From Pratylenchus scribneri (lineage: Eukaryota > Nematoda > Chromadorea > Rhabditida > Pratylenchidae), in the NCBI GenBank assembly GCA_030063045.1, contig JAQSEB010000001.1, positions 3,286,001 through 3,350,000 on the forward strand: a DNA stretch of 64,000 nucleotides, read 5' to 3'. A model generated the notes under the pieces. It did not search any database. It saw nothing but the letters and a program-made list of their open reading frames with translations, and was not told the origin of the DNA. Each line of letters begins with the position of its first letter. The stretch's first letter is position 1. Of this stretch, positions 34,901-46,604 are shown piece by piece. The position numbers and the translations under genes were made by a program.

Positions 34901-36610
34901 ACTTAGAATAAATCCATCTGTTTTGCTTAGAATAATTCCGCCTGTTTTGCTTAGAATAATTCCGCCTGGCGAACTTAGAATAATTCCGCCTGTTTTGCTT
35001 ATTAGAATAATTCCGCCTGGCGAACTTAGAATAATTCCGCCTGTTTTGCTTAGAATAATTCCGCCTGGCGAACTTAGAATAATTCCGCCTGTTTTGCTTA
35101 TTAGAATAATTCCGCCTGGCGAACTTAGAATAATTCCGCCTGTTTTGCTTATTAGAATAATTCCGCCTGTTTTACTTAGAATAATTCCGCCTGTTTTGCT
35201 TAGAATAATTCAGCCTGTTTTACTTAGAATAAATCCATCTGTTTTAATTCCGTTTGTTCTTAGATAAGAACTATTATTTCTCCCCTACTATTGCCAAAAA
35301 TTGAGAACAAATATATCAATTTTTGTGAATATTTCTATTGAAATGTGCTATCATTTCATAAAAACATGCCTTGATTTGTAGCCACAGCTTGATCCACTTC
35401 GGCTTCCAATATTCGAAAATTTGTGTTGCTATTTTGTCGGTCAATTATAAAATTATAATCCGTCAATTGGCCTTGAAGGCGCTTCAATTCCTGGGCCTGT
35501 TCTTCGGCACGTTGTTCATATGCCAGCAAATTTTCTCGTCCTTTTTCCGCTTTTTCCAATTCCGCCTCCAAATTGGCTAATTCCGTTTCAATTCCATTCA
35601 ATTGATTGTTCAATAGGCCAACATAATAACTTTTGTCCGTCACCATTCGACCGCCCATTGCTGTTCCCATGCGTGAGCCCATCGATGTGCTTGTTCGGAC
35701 TCCACTGATTCCTTGTTGGGTGATTGGTCTGGAGGCAGTGCCCGGTGGAAAATGGCCAGCACGCGACATTGTACCGATGGCCATGGCACCGCCCATTGAG
35801 GATTGAAGGCCACGACGACTGACCGCACGAGAACCCTTTTTTGAGGAGATTTTTAATTAACTATTATAAATTCATAGGCCCATATTATGGCGTTGTTTAA
35901 ATATTGATATTATTATGCTTGAGGCAATCTCAATTAATTTTAACTATTAATAAATTAATTTAATGAAAGGTAAAATTTTCAGTTATTGTCACCCAAAATT
36001 AATTTGCATTTTCCCCAAATCCACTCACTGCTGCAGAGCCGGGAATGATGCCGGAAGCGGTGCCAATTCGACTGCCGGCAAAGCTGCCAATTCGTGTCCC
36101 TTTTATTTATTTTCGCGATTAATTCAGTAAAATAATTATTTGTGTCGAAACCTGGTCTATATCCAGCCGGTGGCCCAATCATATCATTGGTCAATCCAAT
36201 GCGACTTTGTGGCCGTGGGGCGATGGGAATTGGCGGCTGATGCGAAAGCCCTGATGAGACTGATGAATGATGCTCTTGGCTAATTAGGATTTTGCCGGAT
36301 GGAGGACGTTCTGAATCTAAAAAGGACGAATGGTGAAATTGTTTTTGATTCGCCCTCCAAAAAAAACATCTTGTTCCACATCAATAATTGTAAAGAAAGT
36401 GGGACCTTGAAATTTTATTAGCAATCAAATAAAAAAAAGAATTTTCAGGTGTCCTACTCAAATCCCATAAATTAGTAAAAATTGCAAACTTCGTCCCGCA
36501 GTTTTTGGCCGTCGTAATTGTTGTGCCGTAGCCGCCGATGCAGTGCCAGGCCGATTTTGTTGATGTCGAGTGCCCGGACGAGAGGTGGGAGGCCTCTGCT
36601 GATGGTCCAT
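31961..36610 (-). CDS. ift-74: Intraflagellar transport protein IFT74 homologue
   Basis: Core subunit of the IFT-B complex. With IFT81 it carries tubulin into growing cilia, which in nematodes means sensory neurons. Ten exons give 686 residues: 36610-36490, 36316-36152, 36099-36029, 35835-35370, 34119-33998, 33892-33537, 33231-33090, 33048-32859, 32798-32509, 32098-31961. The N-terminal 200 residues are basic and rich in Arg, Gly, Ser and Pro (SRPGTRHQQNRPGTA, SRMGTAMGGRM), as in IFT74 proteins. Then comes the family signature DKSYYVGLLNNQL and GQLTDYNFIIDRQNSNT, followed by about 450 residues of heptad-rich coiled coil. It is somewhat longer than the roughly 600-residue vertebrate protein. 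Intron 35369-34120 has GC-AG ends and holds tandem array 4. Two further introns hold interspersed repeats. Confidence 0.88.
32170..32451 (-). repeat. Interspersed ~320-bp repeat, copy G (IFT74 last intron)
   Basis: Reverse copy with GGCAGATTGGGGCAATATTT and GGGAGTACAGTAGGATAGG. The hairpin end is truncated at the GGCCTTCGCCGGG segment. It lies inside intron 32508-32099. Confidence 0.88.
33240..33401 (-). repeat. Interspersed repeat, copy H, truncated (IFT74 intron)
   Basis: Reverse copy that keeps only the outer half: TTTATTAATTGTGC, then GGCAGATTCGGGGCAATATT, then GGGGATACAGTAGGAC. The GC-rich hairpin half is missing. It lies inside intron 33536-33232. Confidence 0.85.
34296..35264 (+). repeat. 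Tandem array 4, inside IFT74 GC-AG intron
   Basis: About 38 units, mostly 24 bp (TTTTGC or GCGAAC followed by TTAGAATAATTCCGCCTG), with some 27-bp units carrying an extra TTA and an AATCCATCTG variant. The 301-codon open frame it creates is a by-product. It fills most of the 1.25-kb intron 35369-34120. Confidence 0.96.
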
Positions 36611-37019
36611 CCTCCTTCCTTTCCCTTCCTTTCTTTCTGTGGGATTTAAGCCGATGCGATTTCCGGATTTATTCCCTTTGGGAATGCCGCCACTGAGTCA
36701 AAACAATTGGCGCGCAATTCCAATGTTGAAAATGGGGAAATTTGTTTTTGAATTTAGGGAAATGAATAAGAAAATTAAAAGAGGTGGAATTATGAAAATA
36801 ACGACCAGTTTGTTTGTTGGTTGTCTTGGCAACAAAAATTCTATTTTGGAGATAAAACAAATAATGGGTAAATCCAAAAAATTTATCATAGTATTAAACC
36901 GGAGTAAAAAAATATCATTTTCTGAATTAATTTTTTACAAAAATAGCTCAAATTCGACAATGTAAAATATTTATTAATTATTATTTATTGCAATTTATGT
37001 CGATTTTATCAATCATTGT

Positions 37020-37744
37020 TCAATCGTCATCATCTCCTGTTGCCACTGCATTTTGTCCTTCTCCGTCTTGACCATTTTCCCCAGCAAATTCGGCATCCTT
37101 TGATGCCATTGTTGGTTGAATTGTTGTCATTGCATGATGAGGAGGCTTTTTGCCATGCAAATTTGGCTTTATATTTCCACCAAAATGGGCTCCAATTCGA
37201 TTTGAATGATGAAAACATGCTGGCGGTGGTGGTCCTGGAATTGGGCTGGGTGGGATTGTAACGACCAATTGAAGATGGGGATTGCTGGAATTCAACAAAT
37301 CACAAATTTGTTGACATTCAGCCAAACGAGTGATTTCCATATTTTCGCGAACATCCTTAGGAAAGAATGGCCCAATTAATTAATTATTCCATTCATATTT
37401 ACCCAAAGTTTATTGAATAATTCGAGGGCATCGCCCGCCAACCAATTGCTCACATTTCCGTGCATTTGTTCCGCTTTTTGCTGGCAATTTTGATGTGCCT
37501 TTTCGAATGCCGTTTCCACTCCATTGGATTGGGCCCATGCAGTCAAATTTGCCAAAATGGCCTCCTTGGTATCATTTTGATTGGAAGCAATTTCGAAGAA
37601 TCGACGACGAGCTGAAGCCGAAACATTTCGAAGGAATTGAGAATGTGGGCCAAATGAAGGGCCATGAGGATGGAAAAAGGCAGCGATGGATGGTAGTAAA
37701 ATTGACAAGAATGCTAACAAGCAAAATTGAAATGTGGAAGACAT
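37020..37744 (-). CDS. SXP/RAL-2 family secreted protein
   Basis: Nematode-restricted secreted protein of the SXP/RAL-2 (DUF148) family. Members are surface or secretory proteins and immunodominant antigens, and their molecular function is unsettled. Two exons (37744-37403 and 37355-37020) give 225 residues. A clear signal peptide (FCLLAFLSILLPSIAA) is followed by the family core: ARRRFFEIASNQNDTKEAIL, then LTAWAQSNGVETAFEKA. The second exon continues the helical region and then a tail rich in Pro, His and Gly that ends in four Asp residues. That tail is unlike the short basic or neutral ends I would expect. The 5' end lies about 400 bp from the IFT74 start, on the same strand. Confidence 0.8.
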
Positions 37745-38888
37745 TTTCGCTTTTGGAATGATTAATTAATGGAATTACAGAGCAAAAATTGTGGGTTTCA
37801 AGATTTAATCCAAAGGCTTATTATAATAGTAATATTTTAATTTGAATGTAAATGGTCAAGAATTTTGGGTACAAGAAAGTGGATTGCATTTTGTGAAAAA
37901 CATCCATCCATTTAGAGCTCAAACATTTGGAATATATCTTCGATTGAACTATTATTGTCCATTTTGTGGAACGAATGGAACATAAAATGTCACGTCAGTT
38001 AAAATGGACAAATAAAATGACAAACAATAATTCGGGTGCCTCTCTATCAACTTTGGTCACCATAGTATTTTTGGTAAAAAATTCGAACAATTTATTTACT
38101 CATTTTCATTGTATTCCTAATGATTCAAACGGATGTTTTGAATTAATTATTAGATTCTTGATTGAGCTCTATTCTTCTTTTAGAATAATCCTGTAAGTTT
38201 AAATAGGAATATTCTAAAAATCTAATTTAGTGGAAAATTAAAATGGCGAAATGGGATGTTTTTGAGCATCCAACAAACAAATTTCTCTCTTTAAAAGGAC
38301 AAATTTCGTGCGCGACAATTGGCCGTCGGATTTGATTGGCATTCGTGGGGCCCAAAAACATAATCATATGAGGAATGGATGAATGGGGAAGGATAATTGG
38401 ATGCACCGGAGGGTGATAACTGTTAGAAAAACAATTCATTATGAAAGGAAAAGGATATTCAATGGATTTTGACAGCGAAATTGTGAATTGCGGCAGAGTA
38501 CAATTTCGAGAATTTAAAAAGGGCCAATAGAGTGGAATAAATGGGATTATTATTGGATTTGGGGGAAGAATGAAATAGAATTTGAAGAGTATGAAGTGGA
38601 TTAGGGGGGATTTGTTGATGATTTATTTTGTCCATTTTTTTCATTCAAAATGATAAACAATCACGTGTAGATTTTATTTGAATTGGAATATTGGAAAATG
38701 TATAGAAAATCGTAAAAAATGGCATAAAAATTTGTGATGTCAAAATTCAAAGTTTCGAGAATGATGTGAAATTTGGATAATGAGAAAATATTCAATTCAT
38801 GCAATAAATCAAAATTAATTAAGATATTGACAGAAATATTGGCTCAATATTTTATCGAAATCAAATTTTCAGAGAATAAATTCATTCA
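37745..38888. other. Intergenic, no supported gene
   Basis: AT-rich sequence with only short unsupported frames. It is the likely promoter side of the SXP/RAL-2 gene. Confidence 0.45.
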
Positions 38889-39960
38889 AATTCCGCCTGT
38901 TTCTAAGAATAATTCCGCCTGTTTTAATTCCGCCTGGTTGTTTTAATAATTCCGCCTGTTTTGCTTAGAATAATTCCGCCTGGTTAGTTAGAATAATTCC
39001 GCCTGTTTTGCTTAGAATAATTCCGCCTGTTTTACTTAGAATAATTCCGCCTGTTTTACTTAGAATAATTCCGCCTGTTTTGCCTAGAATAATTCCGCCT
39101 GTTTAACTAAGTTTTAATAATTCCGCATGTTTGACTAAGTTTTAATAATTCCGCCTGGTTGACTAAGTTTTAATAATTCCGCCTGTTTGACTAAGTTTTA
39201 ATAATTCCGCATGTTTGACTAAGTTTTAATAATTCCGCATGTTTGACTAAGTTTTAATAATTCCGCCTGGTTGACTAAGTTTTAATAATTCCGCCTGGTT
39301 GACTAAGTTTTAATAATTCCGCCTGGTTGACTAAGTTTTAATAATTCCGCCTGTTTAACTAAGTTTTAATAATTCCGCATGTTTGACTAAGTTTTAATAA
39401 TTCCGCCTGTTTAACTAAGTTTTAATAATTCCGCATGTTTGACTAAGTTTTAATAATTCCGCCTGATTGACTAAGTTTTAATAATTCCGCCTGGTTGACT
39501 AAGTTTTAATAATTCCGCCTGATTGACTAAGTTTTAATAATTCCGCCTGGTTGACTAAGTTTTAATAATTCCGCCTGATTGACTAAGTTTTAATAATTCC
39601 GCCTGGTTGACTAAGTTTTAATAATTCCGCCTGATTGACTAAGTTTTAATAATTCCGCCTGGTTGACTAAGTTTTAATAATTCCGCCTGATTGACTAAGT
39701 TTTAATAATTCCGCCTGGTTGACTAAGTTTTAATAATTCCGCCTGTTTGACTAAGTTTTAATAATTCCGCCTGTTTGACTAAGTTTTAATAATTCCGCCT
39801 GTTTGACTAAGTTTTAATAATTCCGCCTGTTTGACTAAGTTTTAATAATTCCGCCTGGTTGACTAAGTTTTAATAATTCCGCTGGTTGACTAAGTTTTAA
39901 TTCCGCCTGTTTAGTTAGAATAAATCCGCCTGTTTCTAGGAATAATTCTGCCCGTTTTGC
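38889..39960 (+). repeat. Tandem array 5, mainly 28-bp units, intergenic
   Basis: The left edge has a few 24-bp-type units. From about 39104 to 39903 there are some 29 units of 28 bp: TTCCGCCTGGTTGACTAAG followed by TTTTAATAA, with TG(G/A/T)TTGAC variants. In one stretch GGTTGAC and GATTGAC units alternate regularly. The core TTCCGCC is shared with the other arrays, but the linker differs. Confidence 0.96.
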
Positions 39961-40499
39961 ATATTATGCTAGGATATTTCTTAATTTTTGCTGTAAACTT
40001 TTGATTATTTCATCAAATCAAAATCCATTCAAAATTATCGTTGAAAGAGAACAGCCCCAAAATTGATTTTATTCTCTTTCAATTGTTAATTTTTAAAACA
40101 TTCCAAAAAGGCAAAAAATTGCTAAAAATTAATTTTGTGGCAACAGTAAAATTTGAAATATCCACAGGCAATAATTGAATTATGTGTTGTGTTTTGGAGC
40201 TAAAACAATAAATTGGGCCATTCTTTATTGAATGATCGAAGAACAAATTGGAGAATCAAGAGTGATGAATGAATTGGAGGAAGTTCAAGGCCAAATGACT
40301 GAAGAGGAAATTGAAAGAGAAGAATACTGGGGTTTTGTTGGCAAATGGTAATTTTATCAACATTTGAAAGGGCATTCTTTCCAAAGGAAAAATTGATCAT
40401 TTTAAATGTTCATTCATTTTTTTTTATTAAAATCATTAGTTTAATTTGGACCAAAACAATGAAATACATTTTATGACAATTTCTTTAGACAATGCAATT

Positions 40500-41070
40500 C
40501 CCGTGCGAATCATTTGGATTTGAATGAATTCCATTTTCTCGAATTAGTCACAATTTTTGAAAATCACTTTCCATTCTTTTTCCAATCATTTGTCAATTTA
40601 GGCCCATTTTATGTTTTGGTCTTCCAAATCTTTGCAAATGGTCGAACAAATTTGGGGAACATTTTCAATCTTCGTTCTCCTCCTTTTTCCCTTTCAATTT
40701 CATTTAATTTCCAGTCCACTTTTGAACATTTGTTCATTTTTAACCTCTTTAAAGGTTTCCCTCAATTCATTCATTCGTCAATGGCCAAATTCCCACTTTT
40801 TTTTACTTCATCTTTTATGTCAAATTCCTCGTCAATTTTCCTCTCCATTTCTTCCCCTTTTCCCCGGCAGCATTTCAATGCCAATTTCCTCCCATTTTCT
40901 CATTCTTTGACGTTCTTCGGCCTTCCTTTCCAATTGCGCTAAAAATAACATTCATCGATGCTTATGAGACATTCTTTGCCCGCATTTTGTCCATCTAATC
41001 TTGGCCAAATCTGTAGCCAAACCAAAAAGGCGAAGAGTGGCCAATCTCCTCCCCTTCCTTTTGAACATCT
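40500..41070 (-). pseudogene. Possible decayed coiled-coil gene
   Basis: The minus strand reads Lys/Glu/Arg-rich peptide in successive frames: LATDLAKIRWTKCGQRMSHK, LERKAEERQRMRKWEEIG, then in another frame MERKIDEEFDIKDEVKK, then NELRETFKEVKNEQ. They are separated by stops and frame changes with no GT-AG ends to bridge them. The complementary + strand frame is Phe-rich and open for 142 codons, as expected for the shadow of a Lys/Glu-rich gene. It may be a pseudogene or chance; no family is recognised. Confidence 0.3.
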
Positions 41071-42190
41071 TCACAGCTGCGCAAATGCCGCACATTCCCT
41101 ACACTTTATTTTGTATTTAATCCATTTGAGTACAATGTGGACGAATATCAGTAAATGCCAATAATTTTGTGTCGTCATTTTTTTATGCTTAGTTTGTGCC
41201 ATTTTTCCATCAATTTTGTGCTCAACTCCAACCAATTGTGCCCAAATAAACATTTGGCACAGTTGTTCCATTCAAACCTAGGCAACCAAATTTTATTTAA
41301 GGACATGTGAATTTCAGAGACTTATGGGAAAATTTATTGAAAATTAATTTAAAATAAACTGAGTACCCAAGAACAGATGAATTTCTGTTCTAATTTCACT
41401 AAAAGAATTATTACCATAATAAATTGACAAATTCTTGGCCAAATTTTGACCACAAAATATTTTGATGTCATTCTAAGCAAATATAAAAAATATTTGTAGC
41501 CGCACACTTATTCATTCATTTTATATTTTGTGCTTTATAGTCGGCTTTTCCTCTTTCCCATTCCCTGTTAAAATTGCTTTATTTAAAAGCGGCTCCCTCA
41601 TTCCCAATAACCAGCTTCCGTTCACATTTCCTTTTGGCCAAATGAATGTGTAAATAAATTATATTCACTCATTCATTAATTTTCTCGCGCATTTAAGCCA
41701 AATTCCCTTCTTCATGTTTCCGGTTGATCCTTCTGCTACCGAAAAGTTCTTTCAAAAATTAATCCATTTTATGGTCGGTCATTTTTGATCAAATTAAAGT
41801 GCTGATGAGCTAGAAGCATTCTTTAGTCATATATTTTTTCAATTATGATATTAGCCTCAATTGGCCACATTTGGCCACATTCCACGCAGCTGGTCAACCA
41901 CCTTCAATCCTTCTTTGGTCTGGCTCAATCCCAGTCCATCCTTTCATCATTCCACTAAATTCCTCACATCCATCCAAAAGCATCAATCGGAATATTTGGC
42001 CCCGGAAAAATGAAATCAAATAGCCGGATTGCATCATCGCCACCCCCCCTTCCCCTTCTTTATATTTCCCTTTCATATTCTCAAGGCCATTTGGCCATTC
42101 AAAAGGCCTTTTTTGCTGCAAATGAGCAGAAAACTAAATAAAACCCTTTAAAATAATTCAATTAATTTCCAATTAAATTCAATTCCATCA

Positions 42191-42198
42191 TATTTCAG
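42191..42198 (+). promoter_or_regulatory. Candidate trans-splice acceptor
   Basis: TATTTCAG ends 33 bases before the glutamate transporter ATG, with no plausible upstream coding exon. This fits a spliced-leader acceptor, common in nematodes, but an unseen 5' UTR intron is equally possible. Confidence 0.35.
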
Positions 42199-42230
42199 CA
42201 TCAAATTCCCAATTCCAATTTCATTCGGAA

Positions 42231-45200
42231 ATGACCGTTCGCTCCAAATTTCATATCCAAAAGAAGGCCAATCGAAAATCCATCAAATCCACTTGGTTTG
42301 GTCAAAATGCCCTTCTCATTTTGACCATTGGCGCCGTTTTCCTTGGCATCATTTTTGGATGCACCGGAAGACTGGCCGAACCCGAAGCCGAAACAATTCG
42401 ATTGATCAGTTTCCCTGGAGAGGTAAAAATTGGGTTTTTGGCTAATTATTTGGCCAAATCAGAAGAATATCCAAAAAGTAATTGCCCTACTTTTTTTCAG
42501 TTACTAATGCGAATGCTCAAATGCATTATAATTCCGCTGATTGTTTCATCGCTGATCACTGGGCTTGCCCAATTGGATGTTCGCCAATCCGGGAGAATGG
42601 GCGGTTTAGCCGTTTTGTATTATTTGGTCACAACTGCCATCGCCGTTACAGTCCGTTTTCATTTATCTCGAATTCCATGGATTCAGTCAATAAAAATTCA
42701 TTTTAATACGAAACAGGTCATTTGAGTATCTGTACCATTCTTTTGTCATAGCTCAACACGGCAGCAATCAATCTAAGAAATTGATATAATATTCTGAAGT
42801 CCTTAGTATGCTCTAAAAGTTACTAATTTTTTGAAAACTTATAATACCCTGTAGGAAAAGTATCTTTTCTTCCAAAAATTCAACTTTATTACATTCAAAG
42901 GCACAATTTATTTTTAAAATACGAAATCAAAAATATAAAATAAATTTTAGAGGACACTTAGTTAGTGCTTTTCAAATGGTATATATCGTTTTCCCTATGG
43001 GTATTTGCTTCTTTATTAAGCTATCCCAAAAGAATGGTCATTGGTCAGGTACTCAAACTGCTCAAATTTCCCCAGAATTTTAAAAATCAAAATTGACATT
43101 AAATAAGTAAATAGGTTCTAAAAGTTGGTCCAATTGTTCGCATATTTTATCATTTAATTCCCCATTCCATAATTTTCATCAATTTATTCATTTTACAGAC
43201 TGGCATCATTCTCGTAATGCTCATCCATCCTGGCAATCCCGACCACTATCCAGCAGGCAGGGATGAAAAGGCCATTCACCAACAACGGATCAGCACATTG
43301 GACACTGTTTTGGATTTAATCCGGTTATTCAATATTCATTCATTCCCTCATAAAATAATGATTGATATTGAAGGAATATGTTCCCGGATAATTTGGTGGC
43401 AGCCACAATGGAACAGGCACAAACATTGGTGGAAACGGTGAATGACACAAATGGCCATGAAATTGTCAAACATAAATTGGTCCACAAAGAGGGCATGAAT
43501 ATTTTGGGTGAACTTTTTTAATAATATTGGGATAATTTTGTGACAAATTATTGTTTTCTTCTCCTTTTATGTGGCAATTTAAATTACTTTAAATGTTAGC
43601 AATTTTGTAAAATTTAAAATACAATAACAAAAACAAAGGGACATTTTAAGTAAAAAAGAGATAAAATTAATAATTTTAAAAAAATATTTCCATTCTAGGC
43701 CTCATTGTTTTTTGCATTGCATTCGGCGCCATTCTCAGTCAACTTGGCCCGAGAGCAAAAACGATGGTAAAAAAATAATTTTTTGAATATTTACCATCCA
43801 TTTAAGGTCGATTTCTTTGCCATTCTCGATTTGGTCAGCATGCGATTAGTTTCACTGATTATGTGGTCAATTTGCACCCTCAAGCTTCATTAAAATTCAA
43901 TTAATTTTTTTTGCAGGTTTTCCCCTCTGGGCATTATGTCACTGATTATTGGCAAAATCCTCTCCGTAGATAATCTTTCGGACACTGCGCACAGTTTGGC
44001 AATGGTAGGCAAAATTTACTCGAAATTAGAATTGCATTATGGGGTTTGGGCATAGTTATTCTGCGGCAATTGACGAGGATAACCTATTGGCAAATTTATT
44101 AGAATTATTGTAAATGAATTAATTTGGGCGGGGCATCCATCTTTGAATATCATATAACATCTTTTAATTTCCCACCCTCGACTTTCAGGACTTATAGGTA
44201 CACTGGTAAGAGTGAACTTTAATTATATTGCATTTTCTTAGTACCCTAAACTTTACAAAATCCGCTTTAATTTGTTCAAAAAATGTCCATAAATTAAGAA
44301 GTTAGACCACTAATTTTCCCAATTTTTGAGGAATTGAAAAATTCTCTATGGGAATGGGGAATTAAGAGGTTATACGTTATACGGTATGTCAGAATAGTAG
44401 AGAATGAATATTAATAATGATGTAGGTGAACAATTGCCTAAAGGATATTTCAAGATTTCAATTCTAAGTTCTACAAAAATCGAATTCTCAAAATAAAATG
44501 CTCTTTTAGTACTGCTTGACCGTGTTGATCGGCCTGACCATCCATGCGCTAATCTCCCTTCCAATCCTCTATTTTGTGCTTACCCACAAAAATCCATTCG
44601 TCTTCATTCGAGGCCTTCTCCAGGCTATGGCCATTGCATTTGGCACTGCTTCATCGGCGGCCACACTTCCGGTCACATTTCGTTGCTTGGAAAACAATTT
44701 GGGCATTGATCGGCGAGTCACTCGTTTTGTGCTCCCAGTCGGTGCGACAATCAATATGGTAGAAATAATTGAGAGAATTTTGGCATAAATTGAATTTTGA
44801 TAGGATGGCACTGCACTATATGAGGCGGTTGGCACAATTTTCATTGCCCAAATGAATGGAATGGAAATGGGCTTAGGCCGAATCATCGTTGTTAGGTTAA
44901 GTCCATCTATTCAAATAATAAACAATTTGTTCACATTTTTAGTCTAACTGCCACTCTTGCATCAATTGGAGCCGCTTCAGTGCCCCACGGTGGATTAGTG
45001 ACAATTTTGATGGTGTTGACTGCAGTTGGATTGCCCGTCCAAGATGTGACTTTGATTGTTGCCGTCGATTGGTTCATGTACGCTTTTGTTTGCCTTATGG
45101 GATTAAATTTAATTCCGTCTGGTTAAGAATAATTCCGCTTGTTTAGTTAGAATAATTCCGCCTGGTTAAGAATAATTCCGCTTGTTTAGTTAGAATAATT

Positions 45201-46604
45201 CCGCCTGGTTAAGAATAATTCCGCCTGATCAACTTAGAATAATTCCGCCTGTTTAGTTAGAATAATTCCGCCTGTTTAGTTAGAATAATTCCGTCTGGTT
45301 AAGAATAATTCCGCCTGTTTTACTTAGAATAATTCCGCCTGATCAACTTAGAATAATTCTGCCTGTTTTACTTAGAATAATTCCGCCTGTTTTGCTTAGA
45401 ATAATTCCGCCTGGCGAACTTAGAATTATTCCGCCTGTTTTACTTAGAATAATTCCGCTAATTTTGCTTAGAATAATTCCGCCTGGCGAACTTAGAATTA
45501 TTCCGCCTGTTTTACTTAGAATAATTCCGCCTGTTTTACTTAGAATAATTCCGCCTGGCGAACTTAGAATTATTCCGCCTGTTTTACTTAGAATAATTCC
45601 GCCTGGCGAACTTAGAATTATTCCGCCTGTTTTACTTAGAATAATTCCGCCTGGCGAACTTAGAATAATTCCGCCTGTTTTACTTAGAATAATTCCGCCT
45701 GACGAACTTAGAATAATCCGCCTGTTTTACTTAGAATAATTCCGCCTATTTTGCTTAGAATAATTCCGCCTGCTTTACTTAGAATAATTCCGCCTATTTT
45801 TCTTAGAATAATTCCGCCTGTTTTACTTAGAATAATTCCGCCTGACGAACTTAGAATAATCCGCCTGTTTTACTTAGAATAATTCCGCCTGACGAACTTA
45901 GAATAATTCCGCCTGTTTTACTTAGAATAATTCCGCCTATTTTGCTTAGAATAATTCCGCCTGCTTTACTTAGAATAATTCCGCCTGTTTTACTTAGAAT
46001 AATTCCGCCTGTTTTACTTAGAATAATTCCGCCTATTTTGCTTAGAATAATTCCGCCTATTTTGCTTAGAATAATTCCGCCTGTTTTACTTAGAATAATT
46101 CCGCCTATTTTGCTTAGAATAATTCCGCCTGTTTTACTTAGAATAATTCCGCCTGATCAACTTAGAATAATTCCGCCTGTTTTACTTAGAATTCCGCCTG
46201 ATCAACTTAGAATAATTCCGCCTGGCGAACTTAGAATAATTCCGCCTGTTTTGCTTAGAATAATTCTCTGCCTGTTTTTTATTAATACCGCAATTATGGC
46301 AAAAAACATTTCTTCTCACATCGAATAATTTAATTTCCCTCAATTCATTTTTAGTGATCGATTCCGAACGGCGATCAATGTTTTGGGCGATGCATTCGGC
46401 GCAGCCATTGTCCACCATTTCAGCCAGGCGCATTTGCCTCCAGATGAATTGTTGGGCGAATTGTTGACCAATAAAAGTGGCAGCAGTGAATTGTTGAAGG
46501 GGGCATCGGAAAATGGACATTTGCTTTTGGCCAATGGAAATGGCACAACAATTGGTGGATATCGGGCCGATGATTTGGAAGCCGGTTACACACGGGAAGA
46601 ATAA
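42231..46604 (+). CDS. Excitatory amino acid (glutamate) transporter, SLC1 family
   Basis: Sodium-coupled glutamate/aspartate uptake across the plasma membrane. Eleven exons give 513 residues: 42231-42422, 42501-42650, 43199-43323, 43374-43507, 43699-43766, 43807-43865, 43917-44004, 44510-44758, 44804-44895, 44943-45077, 46355-46604. Recognisable blocks in order are the TM1 segment [36 protein letters not shown], the NMFPDNLV segment, hairpin 1 with [13 protein letters not shown], the sodium and substrate site [12 protein letters not shown], hairpin 2 with [15 protein letters not shown], and [16 protein letters not shown] with the Asp and Arg that bind acidic substrates. Keeping that Arg argues for glutamate/aspartate rather than neutral amino acids. 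The length is typical. The last intron (45078-46354) contains tandem array 6 and splits the substrate-binding DWF-IDRFRT segment. Nematodes have several glt paralogues; I cannot tell which. Confidence 0.95.
45112..46277 (+). repeat. Tandem array 6, inside the glutamate transporter's last intron
   Basis: About 47 units, mostly 24 bp (TTTTAC, TTTTGC, GCGAAC, GACGAA or ATCAAC followed by TTAGAATAATTCCGCCTG). The left edge has 20-bp-type units containing TTCCGCCTGGTTAAGAATAA, which link it to array 3. It fills over 90% of the 1277-bp intron. Confidence 0.96.

Larger units (their letters stand above)
39961..42230. other. Intergenic with possible gene remains
   Basis: It includes a 40-codon Glu-rich + strand frame at 40232-40354 (starts MIEEQIGESRV) and a broken coiled-coil-like reading on the minus strand at about 40500-41070. 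Otherwise AT-rich. The last 100 bp precede the glutamate transporter. Confidence 0.4.

Noticed and set aside
40514..40942. 142-codon Phe-rich + strand frame as a membrane protein
   Set aside because: It reads as the complement of Lys/Glu-rich sequence on the minus strand, a typical shadow frame.
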